The notes below the pieces were generated by a model. The model was not told the origin of the DNA. It saw nothing but the letters and a program-made list of their open reading frames with translations, and searched no databases. DNA of 64,000 nt from Leeuwenhoekiella polynyae (GTDB taxonomy: Bacteria > Bacteroidota > Bacteroidia > Flavobacteriales > Flavobacteriaceae). The first letter of the stretch is position 1, and every line of letters begins with the position of its first letter. Shown piece after piece: positions 1 through 8,146 of the stretch. The DNA is taken from the NCBI RefSeq assembly GCF_004104075.1, contig NZ_QOVK01000001.1, positions 186,001-250,000 of the forward strand, in the 5' to 3' direction. A program made the position numbers and the translations under genes.

Positions 1-1014
1 AACTAAATTCTCTCCAAGAATTGATGCGGTTAAGGCATATAACCCCATACTTGACGTATTGTAGATCTGTGTATTTTTTATGTAAAAATCTGGATTCACA
101 TCACCGGTATTTCCATCAGCGAGAATACCTATGTTGTTGTTCTTTATAGTAACATAATCTATAGAGGCTGTGCTACCGGGAGTAAACCAAATTGTTCCCC
201 ACTGACCGGGGACTTCGCTGTATTCTGGTTCTAAGCGGTCACCTTCAAGAATGATCTCGTTTTCTAAAATTTCTTGATCCTCACTCAAAGCACCAGTTGC
301 TTCTAAACGTGATCCATTTGCAAAAATGAGTCCGCTGTTTTCATGAAAATGAATACGCGCACCGGCATCTATTTGCAACGTTTTACCAGAAGGTATTCCG
401 GCATAGCCGTAAATAACATAAGGCTTTTGGTTGGTGAAATTCAATTGATCATCCTCTAGTAAAAAACCTTCAACCGTTAGGGGAGCTCCTGTTTCGTTAA
501 GACCAATTTCTAAGGTTTCTTTAATACCTGCGGCATTTTTCTCTGGATATAAAAAAATCGCATCCTGAATAAGTGTAACCAGTTCTACGGTTTGTAGATT
601 GCTACCAGAATCAAACTGAATTTGATCGGTGTATACAAAGCTGTTTTCGGTTTGAATAGTTGCATCTACAGTAGTTTCAATAAAAATATAAATACTGTCT
701 TTAGGTAGAATTTCTATGTTTTTAAAAACCGTTCCGGCCAGGCCGTCAACATTAAGCCTATATTGAGAGTTTTCGCCTTGCGATAAACCAACATAAGGTA
801 TCGAGATAAGATTAGTTGAGTTGTTGTAAACCTTTAAATTATAAGTGCTGCTGCCAATATTTGAAAAAATCGTATCTAAAAAAACCGTGTCTTTAGAAAA
901 CCACAGGTTCCCTTCACTGCGCGTAGGTTCAAAATCTTCACGGCACGCACTCATAAAAAGCGTAGCAGTAAAAACAGCAAGAAATAGAAGTCCGGTTTTT
1001 AGTAGATTTTTCAA
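1..1014 (-). CDS. Lipoprotein with right-handed beta-helix-like body, partial
   Basis: The reading frame is open on the minus strand from 1014 to the window edge (338 codons, no stop), so the C-terminus is missing. The best start is a TTG at 1014: it gives a short hydrophobic signal peptide ending in the lipobox F-M-S-A-C, with the lipidated Cys at residue 21. The in-frame ATG at 954 would remove that signal. The mature part is rich in beta-strand-forming and Asn/Gly residues and ends in stretches such as IDYVTIKNNNIG, as in parallel beta-helix proteins; the exact family is not recognised. The start lies 4 bp after the stop of the cyclotransferase gene, so the two are probably co-transcribed. 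It is likely exported to the outer membrane. Substrate unknown. Confidence 0.75.
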   Translation of the reverse strand, partial: MKNLLKTGLLFLAVFTATLFMSACREDFEPTRSEGNLWFSKDTVFLDTIFSNIGSSTYNLKVYNNSTNLISIPYVGLSQGENSQYRLNVDGLAGTVFKNIEILPKDSIYIFIETTVDATIQTENSFVYTDQIQFDSGSNLQTVELVTLIQDAIFLYPEKNAAGIKETLEIGLNETGAPLTVEGFLLEDDQLNFTNQKPYVIYGYAGIPSGKTLQIDAGARIHFHENSGLIFANGSRLEATGALSEDQEILENEIILEGDRLEPEYSEVPGQWGTIWFTPGSTASIDYVTIKNNNIGILADGNTGDVNPDFYIKNTQIYNTSSMGLYALTASILGENLV

Positions 1015-1018
1015 CAGA

Positions 1019-2077
1019 TTATTTCTTGATCAGACGAATCTCAAACAATTTGTCCCAATGTTTACCTGTGACGTAAAGCTGGTCTGTTTTGGGGTTGTAA
1101 GCGATCCCATTAAGGACTTCATTACCGGCATCTTCTATAGAATTAATTTTTTTCTTGAGCGATCTCAAATCAACAACACCTTCAATTGCACCGGTTTCTG
1201 GATTTATAATCGAAATGCTGTCAAACTGATAGCTGTTTGCATAAATTTTACCGTTAACCCATTCTAACTCGTTGTATTTAGATCGTAATTTTTTAGAATC
1301 TACCACTTGAATGAATTCTTTTTCAGCATAGGTTTTAGCATCTAGAAGCCATATTTTCTCAGTACCATCAGATTTGTAAATGGTATTGCCATCGTTGCAA
1401 AGACCCCAGCCTTCTTTACTTTTTCCATAATTGAAGGTATCGGTTTTTTCAAAAGTGTCTAAGTCGTAAACAAAACCTTGATTCTCTCTCCATGTCAATT
1501 GAATCAATCTAGAGTCTATTATTGTTAAGCCTTCGGCGAAAAAATTCTTGGCAAGATCAATGCGCTTTAGGATTTCTCCAGTTTTAAAGTCAGTTTTCAG
1601 CAAGCCAGATTTCCCGTATTCGCCTACACTTTCATATAAGGTGTCACCGTGAAATTCCAGACCTTGGGTGTAAGAAGTTTTGCTGTGTGGGTAAGTATTT
1701 ACAATTTCATAAGTGTATAAAACCGGTGCTTCTGAAGCCACAAACGTAAGCTTAGAGGAGAGAGTAGCTTGTTTACCATCTGCATAAACTTCAGCTTCCA
1801 GCATTTTTTCACCTAACTGAGTAACATTGAGAATCGCATCAATGCTGCTCAAATCTTTTTTGCGATCCAAAACCTTATCATCAAAAGAATAAACAACCGA
1901 ATCTATGGTAACATCACCCTTTGGTTTGAGGTTTATAATCACTTGATCTCCGTTTTTTAGAGTAGATTCTGGCTTGTTTAGTGTTAAAGTAAAACTTTTA
2001 CTCAAATCTTTTCCGTTGCCACAGGAGAGAATCGTAAGACTTAAGGTTAAGATAGCGAGAAGGTTATAACTGCGCAT
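1019..2077 (-). CDS. Glutaminyl-peptide cyclotransferase (glutamine cyclotransferase family) lipoprotein
   Basis: Predicted to convert N-terminal glutamine of peptides to pyroglutamate, releasing ammonia, in the periplasm or at the outer membrane. The 352-residue protein starts with a lipoprotein signal (L-S-C, Cys19). Residues about 25-118 form an extra N-terminal all-beta domain. From about residue 120 it matches the plant-type glutamine cyclotransferase beta-propeller, with TQGLEF at 137-142 and the motifs GLTII, LTWREN, GWGLCNDG, LEWVNGKIYAN and LNGIAY further on. The plant-type enzyme is a single propeller, so the leading domain is an addition. The downstream gene begins 4 bp after its stop. 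The family call is strong; the natural substrate is unknown. Confidence 0.88.
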   Translation of the reverse strand: MRSYNLLAILTLSLTILSCGNGKDLSKSFTLTLNKPESTLKNGDQVIINLKPKGDVTIDSVVYSFDDKVLDRKKDLSSIDAILNVTQLGEKMLEAEVYADGKQATLSSKLTFVASEAPVLYTYEIVNTYPHSKTSYTQGLEFHGDTLYESVGEYGKSGLLKTDFKTGEILKRIDLAKNFFAEGLTIIDSRLIQLTWRENQGFVYDLDTFEKTDTFNYGKSKEGWGLCNDGNTIYKSDGTEKIWLLDAKTYAEKEFIQVVDSKKLRSKYNELEWVNGKIYANSYQFDSISIINPETGAIEGVVDLRSLKKKINSIEDAGNEVLNGIAYNPKTDQLYVTGKHWDKLFEIRLIKK

Positions 2078-2130
2078 AAGTATGATAATTTTGCTGTCAA
2101 GTTAAATCAATAAATTCAGTTTAAAAAACG

Positions 2131-2161
2131 TTTGGTTTGCTGTTTGATTGCTGTATATTTG
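2131..2161 (+). promoter_or_regulatory. Bacteroidota-type promoter of the SRP RNA
   Basis: TTTG at 2131-2134 and TATATTTG at 2154-2161 match the -33/-7 consensus (TTTG, 19-21 bp, TAnnTTTG) with a 19 bp spacer. Transcription would start near 2166-2168, exactly where the closing stem of the SRP RNA begins. Confidence 0.7.
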
Positions 2162-2166
2162 CACCC

Positions 2167-2262
2167 GGCAAGTCCTACACAACCAGCTCCTGTCGAATTC
2201 CCCCAGGGCGGGAACGCAGCAAGGGTAGATGGTCGTAGCGGTGTGATGTAGGTAGCTTGCCT
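2167..2262 (+). ncRNA. ffs: Signal recognition particle RNA, small bacterial (4.5S) type
   Basis: This RNA binds the Ffh protein and directs membrane proteins to the translocon. The conserved apical domain is visible: CTCCTGTC on the 5' side, then GGGAACGCAGCAAGGGTAG, which holds the asymmetric and symmetric internal loops recognised by Ffh. The ends pair as one long hairpin: GGCAAG (2167-2172) with CTTGCC (2256-2261), and TCCTACAC with GTGTGATGTAGG. A run of seven T (2262-2268) follows and should act as the terminator. About 96 nt is the small form without an Alu domain. It is preceded by a promoter and sits in a gap otherwise lacking genes; the antisense reading frame over it is not a gene. 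Confidence 0.92.
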
Positions 2263-2310
2263 TTTTTTATGCCTTATATTTACGTATTTTCCCCGCTCTA
2301 AATTTAATGT

Positions 2311-3114
2311 ATGTCTCAAGTAGTCTTGATCACAGGAGCCTCTTCAGGAATAGGAAAATCAATAGCAGAGTTTTTAGTTACAAAAGGATTTACGGTTTAT
2401 GGAACCAGCCGAAGCCCTAAAGTTAGTTCAGATAATGGCGTTCAATTTTTAGCACTTGATGTTACTAAAGAGGAAACCGTTTCTGCTGCAGTTGATCAAA
2501 TTCTTAAAGCTGAAGGTCGCATTGATATTCTTATTAATAATGCCGGTAAAGGAATTACCGGCCCCTTAGAAGAAATTCCCGAAGAAGAACTCAAATCAAT
2601 TTTTGAGACCAATTATTTTGGACCGTTACGGGTGATCAAAGCTGTTCTTCCTAGGATGCGAAAGAAAAAGAACGGACTTATCATTAATGTAACTTCTATT
2701 GCCGGTTATATGGGCTTGCCGTATCGCAGTGCCTATTCTGCCACAAAAGGAGCTTTAGGTTTAACAACCGAAGCTTTGCGAATGGAATTGAAAGAGTTCA
2801 ATATAAAACTGACTAATGTAGCGCCCGGTGATTTTGCAACAAATATCGCTTCGGGTCGCTATCACGCTCCTTTATTAGAAGACTCACCGTATGCTAAAAA
2901 TTATGGAAAGTCTCTCTCTTTGATGGATGAGCATGTAGATCACGGGGAAGATCCTCAAAAAATGGGAGAAGCTGTTTATGCAATCATCAATACTAAAGAG
3001 CCTGAAGTGCATTATAAAGTAGGTGCTTTTATGCAGAAAATCTCTGTTTTTCTAAAAGGAGTTCTTCCAGGCAAAATGTATGAACGTTTGTTGCTAAATC
3101 ATTATAAATTATAG
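2311..3114 (+). CDS. SDR family NAD(P)-dependent oxidoreductase
   Basis: A classical short-chain dehydrogenase of 267 residues in the cytosol. The Rossmann motif TGASSGIG is at residues 8-15, NNAG at 76-79, and the catalytic triad is Ser129, Tyr142 and Lys146 (Y-x3-K). The tail after residue 190 looks like that of the broad-specificity, retinol-dehydrogenase-like subgroup, so the substrate cannot be named. The ATG at 2311 fits the start of the first beta-strand. It lies 42 bp after the T-run of the SRP RNA, so it either has its own promoter or is read through. The next gene is 121 bp downstream and probably separate. Confidence 0.85.
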   Translation: MSQVVLITGASSGIGKSIAEFLVTKGFTVYGTSRSPKVSSDNGVQFLALDVTKEETVSAAVDQILKAEGRIDILINNAGKGITGPLEEIPEEELKSIFETNYFGPLRVIKAVLPRMRKKKNGLIINVTSIAGYMGLPYRSAYSATKGALGLTTEALRMELKEFNIKLTNVAPGDFATNIASGRYHAPLLEDSPYAKNYGKSLSLMDEHVDHGEDPQKMGEAVYAIINTKEPEVHYKVGAFMQKISVFLKGVLPGKMYERLLLNHYKL

Positions 3115-3235
3115 TATTTGAGTGATTTTAGTGTAAATACAACACTTAAATTGTTTTAAATGCTATCTTCTTAAATATTGACGATTATATTGCTTAATTT
3201 TGAGATTCAATTTTTTGATAATCTAAATTCTTCAC

Positions 3236-3892
3236 ATGAAATTTTTTATTGATACAGCAAATCTAGACCAGATTAAAGAAGCTCAGGAACTAGGAGTTCT
3301 TGACGGTGTAACTACAAATCCATCTTTGATGCATAAAGAGGGCATCACCGGAAGAGAAAATATTTTAAAACATTACGTAGATATTTGCAACCTTGTAGAT
3401 GGTGATGTAAGTGCAGAGGTAATATCAACAGATTTTGATGGTATGGTTAAAGAAGGTGAGGAGCTTGCTGCACTTCACGATCAAATCGTTGTAAAAATAC
3501 CTATGATTAAAGATGGTGTTAAAGCGTTAAAATATTTTAGCGATAAAGGTATTAGAACAAATTGTACATTAATATTTTCTGTGGGGCAGGCTTTATTAGC
3601 AGCAAAAGCTGGAGCTTCTTATGTTTCTCCATTCTTAGGTCGTCTTGACGATATCTCTACAGATGGTTTACAGCTTATAGCAGATATCCGTTTAGTCTTT
3701 GATAACTATGCTTTTGAAACTGAAATCTTAGCTGCATCTATACGTCACACTATGCACGTTATTGACTGTGCTAAATTAGGTTCTGATGTTATGACAGGAC
3801 CATTAAGTTCTATTGAAGGTTTATTAAAACACCCACTAACAGATATCGGTTTAGAAAAATTCTTAGCAGATTACAATGCAGGTAACAGTTAA
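3236..3892 (+). CDS. fsa: Fructose-6-phosphate aldolase (TalC/FSA-type transaldolase family)
   Basis: Small transaldolase of 218 residues, the length of the FSA/TalC subfamily rather than the roughly 320 residues of classical transaldolase. Residues 1-10 (FFIDTANL) form the first barrel strand, VTTNPS is at 25-30, and the Schiff-base lysine is K87 in VVKIPM. Then follow TNCTLIFS and SPFLGRLDD. It should cleave or form the C3-C4 bond of fructose 6-phosphate or carry out transaldol transfer in the pentose phosphate pathway; the two activities cannot be told apart by eye. A good terminator follows, so it is likely a single-gene unit. Confidence 0.88.
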   Translation: MKFFIDTANLDQIKEAQELGVLDGVTTNPSLMHKEGITGRENILKHYVDICNLVDGDVSAEVISTDFDGMVKEGEELAALHDQIVVKIPMIKDGVKALKYFSDKGIRTNCTLIFSVGQALLAAKAGASYVSPFLGRLDDISTDGLQLIADIRLVFDNYAFETEILAASIRHTMHVIDCAKLGSDVMTGPLSSIEGLLKHPLTDIGLEKFLADYNAGNS

Positions 3893-3914
3893 ATCTTAGC
3901 CTTTTATAAATTTA

Positions 3915-3940
3915 AAAACCCGCTTTTAGCGGGTTTTTTT
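3915..3940 (+). terminator. Rho-independent terminator after fsa
   Basis: CCCGC (3919-3923) pairs with GCGGG (3929-3933) around a TTTTA loop, preceded by an A-run and followed by seven T. Confidence 0.85.
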
Positions 3941-4064
3941 ATGCTTTGTAGTTTGGGATTGAAGCTTCAGTTATTAAATATTTTACTAAGATTACATTAT
4001 AGTATGTGATTAATCTTGGTAGAAAATGCTACTGTATTTTTTTTGAATTTACCAGACTAATATT

Positions 4065-4170
4065 TATTGCCGCCGCCAAAGAGTTTAATAACACGAGGGA
4101 TTGCTGCAGAATTGAAAAACTTGTTTCTATAATGTATGCCTCGTAGACTTGTCTCGAGAGGTGGTTTACT
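4065..4170 (+). repeat. Dispersed intergenic repeat, copy 1
   Basis: About 105 bp similar to copies at 25926, 31149, 36790 (short) and 63921. Shared blocks in order are ATTGccGCCgCCAAA, TTTAATaaC, GAAtTGAAaA, TTGTTTCTA, TGCCTCGTAGaCTTG, CTCGAGaGG and GTTTACTT. The right half can fold (CCTC...GAGG). The right end coincides with the stop codon of the minus-strand gene at 4166. Confidence 0.65.
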
Positions 4171-5584
4171 TATTCAATCCCTGAAGTAATTCGTTTTCAA
4201 AATTACTACTAAAGATATTTGCGTGGGCATTAATGATAATACCATTGCGATCTAAAATAAAGGTCTTAAGAAGTGAGTTTAAAGCCAGATCGTGAGAAAG
4301 TTCATCAAAACTATCTTCAAAGAAATATTGTTTAGATAGATCAAATTGATAGCGATTAATTGTTCGCTGCCATTTACCGAAATCATCATTTACATTAATA
4401 GCTATATAGGTATACTCAGGATATTTCTGTATTAGCGTTTTGGCTAGCTCTTGAGCCCGAAGCGCATGAGATTTACGGGCAGAAGACCAGAAGAATACAA
4501 AAGTAGGTTTTTTTATAATTTCTTCGATACTCAACGTGACACTATCAGAGTTTATGATTCTCTCGTTAGGAATATGCTTTCCGGTTTCAATCTTTTTATT
4601 AGCTTCGTATAGCTTTTGAATGAGTCTCTTGTCTTTTTTAGAAGCGATACGATCCATATACATATCGTATAATGTTTGTCCTCCTTTTTTATCGTTACTG
4701 TTCGCCAGATAATCTTTTATAGTTCGGGTAAGTAAGAAACTTTCTACAGAATCATTAGAGATCTTAGAGTCTATAGTTCTTAGTTTGTGGAGGTTGTGTG
4801 TGAACGATAACGGATTGTAGGGTTCTTCCTTATAGTAATCTTTAAAAGCTGCCTGATTAAAATAATTGATCAAGAAGCGTTGATAACTGTAAAGGTCTAA
4901 TAGGCTTGCATCATTAAAATCTGCATTGTCTCTATAGCTATAAAAAGATTTAGGAAAACTCTCTAAGAATTCAATGCGATCTACGCCGAAATGAGACATT
5001 GGGTAGACTTCTTGTCGCGCATAAAAATCATAATCAACAATAGCGTGAATTATTTTTTCAAAGTAAGCACTTACAGTATATTTTTGAAGAAAGCGAGAAA
5101 CAATTGCTTCTCGATTTTCTTTCATCTTTGCAATACTTCTGGTAAATGTTTCAGGATCTTGCTGGTAAATCTCTTGCTGAAGCATTAAATCATTTTCCTC
5201 TTCATTCTGAAGGTAGAGGTCTATTATCAGATTGTTGTTTACCGCTCCATAACCTGAGAAAGTCAGCGTTTCGTCAAACTCAAATGTATTTACTCTAAAA
5301 AGTAAACTGTCATTAGGCTCTACGTATATAACTTGTCCTTCGTTGTGAAAAACCTGATAAAGCCCCTGTTTCGGATTTGAAAATTTATATAGAAAGCTGT
5401 TATTTTGGTCTAGTTTGATGCTGTCAATAAGCTTATCATCCTTTTTAAGAAGTAAAAAATTAGAAGTAGGATTGATTATTTGACCACCTATGTAAGTCCC
5501 TGATTCTGTTTTTTGCGTTTCTTTTGAGCAACCTATTAGAACGAGTAGGGAAATACAGGTGGCTAAAATTAGCTTAGAGCTCAT
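4166..5584 (-). CDS. Thioredoxin-fold lipoprotein lacking catalytic cysteines (DUF4369/TlpA-like)
   Basis: A 472-residue exported lipoprotein (lipobox L-I-G-C, Cys19). Residues about 25-110 resemble the beta-rich DUF4369-type domain common ahead of Bacteroidota TlpA proteins. The middle (110-340) is mostly helical. The C-terminal 115 residues have the order of a thioredoxin-like fold (TFVFFW at 361-366, TYIAINV, KTFILDRNG). The place where TlpA has W-C-x-x-C reads W-S-S-A-R, and the cis-Pro loop reads L-L-K-T instead of V-P-T. It is therefore unlikely to be a redox enzyme; a binding or scaffold role is an inference. It stands alone, with a repeat at its 3' end and divergent from the ABC-F gene. 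Confidence 0.75.
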   Translation of the reverse strand: MSSKLILATCISLLVLIGCSKETQKTESGTYIGGQIINPTSNFLLLKKDDKLIDSIKLDQNNSFLYKFSNPKQGLYQVFHNEGQVIYVEPNDSLLFRVNTFEFDETLTFSGYGAVNNNLIIDLYLQNEEENDLMLQQEIYQQDPETFTRSIAKMKENREAIVSRFLQKYTVSAYFEKIIHAIVDYDFYARQEVYPMSHFGVDRIEFLESFPKSFYSYRDNADFNDASLLDLYSYQRFLINYFNQAAFKDYYKEEPYNPLSFTHNLHKLRTIDSKISNDSVESFLLTRTIKDYLANSNDKKGGQTLYDMYMDRIASKKDKRLIQKLYEANKKIETGKHIPNERIINSDSVTLSIEEIIKKPTFVFFWSSARKSHALRAQELAKTLIQKYPEYTYIAINVNDDFGKWQRTINRYQFDLSKQYFFEDSFDELSHDLALNSLLKTFILDRNGIIINAHANIFSSNFENELLQGLNK

Positions 5585-5727
5585 AAAGTGTTGAGATAGA
5601 AATATTGCAATAAAACGAATATTGGTTAAATCATCAAATGTAATTGTGAGATGCTAATTCTGCTGTTAATTGTGCGTTAAAACATAGAATATAAAAGTTA
5701 ATATTTCTTCTTTTAGCTTATTAGCTG

Positions 5728-5735
5728 TACTTTTG
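5728..5735 (+). promoter_or_regulatory. -7 box of the ABC-F gene
   Basis: TACTTTTG matches TAnnTTTG exactly; the -33 region is weak (TTTC near 5704-5707). Transcription would start near 5741, downstream of the in-frame TTG at 5733, which supports the ATG at 5766 as the true start of the next gene. Confidence 0.5.
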
Positions 5736-5765
5736 CAAATCATTATAAAATCAGGGCTTAAGCTT

Positions 5766-7391
5766 ATGTTATCAGTATCAAATTTATCTGTACAGTTTGG
5801 AAAACGTGTCTTATTTGACGAAGTAAATGTTTCCTTTACTCAAGGAAACTGCTATGGAATTATTGGAGCAAATGGTGCAGGAAAATCTACATTTTTAAAA
5901 ATAATATCAGGAAAAGAAGATCCTACAAGTGGTCACGTTCATCTTGAACCTGGTAAGCGTATGTCTGTTCTAGAACAAGATCACTATGCTTATGATGATC
6001 ATACGGTTCTAGAAACAGTTTTGATAGGAAACAAACCTCTGTTTAAAATTAAAACCGAAATAGATGCATTATATGCAGATTATTCTGATGAGAATGCAGA
6101 TCGTATTGGTGAGTTGCAGGTAGAATTTGAAGAGATGAATGGTTGGAACGCAGACAGCGATGCAGCAGCTTTATTGTCTAGTTTAGGTATACCAGAAGAT
6201 TTACATTACAGTTTGGTAAAAGATCTTGATAGCAAACAAAAAGTTCGTGTTTTATTAGCTCAGGCACTTTTTGGTAATCCAGATGTTTTGATAATGGATG
6301 AGCCAACTAACGACCTGGATTATGAGACCATAAACTGGCTTGAGAATTTTTTAGCGAATTACGATAATTGTGTTATTGTGGTATCTCACGACCGTCACTT
6401 CTTAGATGCGGTTTGTACGCATATTTCAGATATAGATTTTGGTAAGATTTCTCACTTTAGTGGTAACTATACCTTCTGGTATGAGTCTTCTCAATTAGCT
6501 GCACGTCAACGTGCTCAGCAGAATAAAAAAGCAGAAGACAAGAAGAAAGAATTAGAAGAGTTCATTCGCCGTTTTAGTGCAAACGTAGCTAAGAGTAAAC
6601 AAGCTACTTCTCGTAAAAAGATGATTGATAAACTTAATGTTAATGAGATAAAACCTTCAAGTAGAAGATATCCCGCAATTATTTTTGAGCGGGAGCGTGA
6701 AGCAGGTGATCAGATTTTAAATATCGAAAAATTAGCTTCTTCCATAGATGGGGAGATCCTGTTTAAAAATGTCAATTTAAATCTGGCTAAAGGAGATAAG
6801 GTTGTTATTTATTCTAAAGACAGTAGAGCAACCAGTGCTTTTTATGAGATCATAAATGGAAAGCAAAAAGCATTAGAAGGAAAATATGAGTGGGGTGTAA
6901 CTACAAACCAATCGTATTTACCCGTTGATAATCAGGAATATTTTGAAAACGAATTAACTTTAGTTGATTGGTTGCGACAATACGCAAAAACTGAGCAAGA
7001 ACGTGAGGAAGTATATTTACGTGGTTTCTTAGGAAAGATGATCTTTTCTGGAGAGGAAGCTTTAAAAACGTCTAATGTATTATCTGGGGGTGAGAAAGTG
7101 CGTTGTATGTTGAGCAGAATGATGATGCAGCGTGCAAATGTTTTGATGTTTGATGAACCTACTAACCACTTGGATTTGGAGTCTATTACTGCTATAAACA
7201 ACAGTCTAAAGAACTTTAAGGGAACCATTCTCCTTACAACAAGTGATCATGAGTTTGCACAAACAGTGGGTAACCGCATTGTAGAATTAACTCCGGGTGG
7301 ATCAATTGATCGTTACCTAACTTTTGACGATTATATGAATGATCCTAAAATAAAAGAACAACGCGAGCAAATGTATGCTGTAGAAGCTTAA
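5766..7391 (+). CDS. ABC-F family ATPase, YbiT-like, with one degenerate ATP site
   Basis: A soluble twin-cassette ATPase of 541 residues without membrane segments, of the ribosome-associated ABC-F class; it looks closest to the YbiT subgroup. NBD1 has Walker A GANGAGKST (34-42), Walker B VLIMDEPTND (174-183) and SHD (207-209), but its signature reads DLDSKQK (153-159). A charged linker spans about 245-300. NBD2 has an intact signature LSGGEK (439-444) and Walker B VLMFDEPTNH (459-468), but its Walker A is replaced by YSKDSRATS (349-357) and the H-loop reads SDH. The composite site of NBD1 Walker A with NBD2 signature is thus complete and the other is not. The ATG at 5766 is chosen over the TTG at 5733, which overlaps the -7 box. 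Confidence 0.88.
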   Translation: MLSVSNLSVQFGKRVLFDEVNVSFTQGNCYGIIGANGAGKSTFLKIISGKEDPTSGHVHLEPGKRMSVLEQDHYAYDDHTVLETVLIGNKPLFKIKTEIDALYADYSDENADRIGELQVEFEEMNGWNADSDAAALLSSLGIPEDLHYSLVKDLDSKQKVRVLLAQALFGNPDVLIMDEPTNDLDYETINWLENFLANYDNCVIVVSHDRHFLDAVCTHISDIDFGKISHFSGNYTFWYESSQLAARQRAQQNKKAEDKKKELEEFIRRFSANVAKSKQATSRKKMIDKLNVNEIKPSSRRYPAIIFEREREAGDQILNIEKLASSIDGEILFKNVNLNLAKGDKVVIYSKDSRATSAFYEIINGKQKALEGKYEWGVTTNQSYLPVDNQEYFENELTLVDWLRQYAKTEQEREEVYLRGFLGKMIFSGEEALKTSNVLSGGEKVRCMLSRMMMQRANVLMFDEPTNHLDLESITAINNSLKNFKGTILLTTSDHEFAQTVGNRIVELTPGGSIDRYLTFDDYMNDPKIKEQREQMYAVEA

Positions 7392-7417
7392 CAATTTACT
7401 GCTCAGATAAATTGAAT

Positions 7418-7468
7418 AAACCTAAAAAAAGGTCTGCGATAAGTAAATCGCAGACCTTTTTTAGGTTT
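7418..7468. terminator. Bidirectional terminator between convergent genes
   Basis: A perfect 10 bp stem, GGTCTGCGAT (7431-7440) with ATCGCAGACC (7447-7456), is extended by A-run/T-run pairing and AAACCT/AGGTTT at the outer ends. It serves the ABC-F gene on the plus strand and the lipoprotein gene on the minus strand. Confidence 0.9.
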
Positions 7469-7479
7469 ATCAAGATTGC

Positions 7480-8079
7480 TTATTCAGCTTCAACTGTATA
7501 GGAAAAACGATTTGCAGGGTCTTGCCCTTCAATGGTAGTTTTCAACTCTACGAAATCTGTTGTTTGTCTGTCTTGTAGTACAACGTAGAATGCATTATCT
7601 ACAGATTGACTGTGTGGAGCTAAGTAAAAGCTTCCAGCTTCGGTCAATTTAATACCTAAACGAGCAGTATAGGCATTTCCATCTTTAAGCCCAGTAATAG
7701 CTAAGCCTTTAGAATCAGATACAAGACGGCGAGTACCATTTTTCTCAACAATAAATATATCTTCTAAAGTAAATGCTAAAGGTGCTTTTTGCTCAGTATC
7801 ATCTCCCTTATATCTGAAAAAGTAGGTTTCTGCAAATTGAGCATTAGGTACTAATGCAGTCAGACTTATGTCTTCTTCCTGATCACTTACAAGAGTTGTA
7901 GGTACTGTTAAGTCAATGTACAGCGTGTCATTGAGTGAATACGTCTCTTGCGCTTCAGGAAAAGTTATTAAATCTGAAACCTCAAAATCATAGTAAATAG
8001 GTTCTTTGTAATCATCAGTATCTGAACAGGAGATGATTAACCCGGATAAGCTTAAAAGTAAAAAATGTGAAAATTTCAT
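7480..8079 (-). CDS. Hypothetical lipoprotein
   Basis: A 199-residue exported protein with a clear lipoprotein signal (L-I-I-S-C, Cys18). The mature part is acidic and rich in beta-strand-forming residues, with no family I recognise and no repeat or metal-binding motif. It ends just before a strong bidirectional terminator. The gene upstream on the same strand (DUF2007 protein) ends 67 bp away, so read-through is possible but not shown. Probably anchored in the outer or inner membrane facing the periplasm. Function unknown. Confidence 0.7.
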   Translation of the reverse strand: MKFSHFLLLSLSGLIISCSDTDDYKEPIYYDFEVSDLITFPEAQETYSLNDTLYIDLTVPTTLVSDQEEDISLTALVPNAQFAETYFFRYKGDDTEQKAPLAFTLEDIFIVEKNGTRRLVSDSKGLAITGLKDGNAYTARLGIKLTEAGSFYLAPHSQSVDNAFYVVLQDRQTTDFVELKTTIEGQDPANRFSYTVEAE

Positions 8080-8146
8080 CAGTTGTAATTTATATTAGTT
8101 TATAACTACAACGTAGATGAAGGTTTTTGTAATTAGTTGCGTCTGG

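Noticed and set aside
2116-2319. 67-codon frame on the minus strand over the SRP RNA
   Set aside because: The conserved RNA fold, promoter and T-run on the plus strand explain the region.
4065-4170. Repeat copy considered as a CRISPR unit or tRNA remnant
   Set aside because: Copies are far apart and single, without spacers; no tRNA fold or CCA end is visible.
5733-5765. TTG start 11 codons upstream in the ABC-F gene
   Set aside because: It lies within the -7 promoter box, before the expected transcription start.
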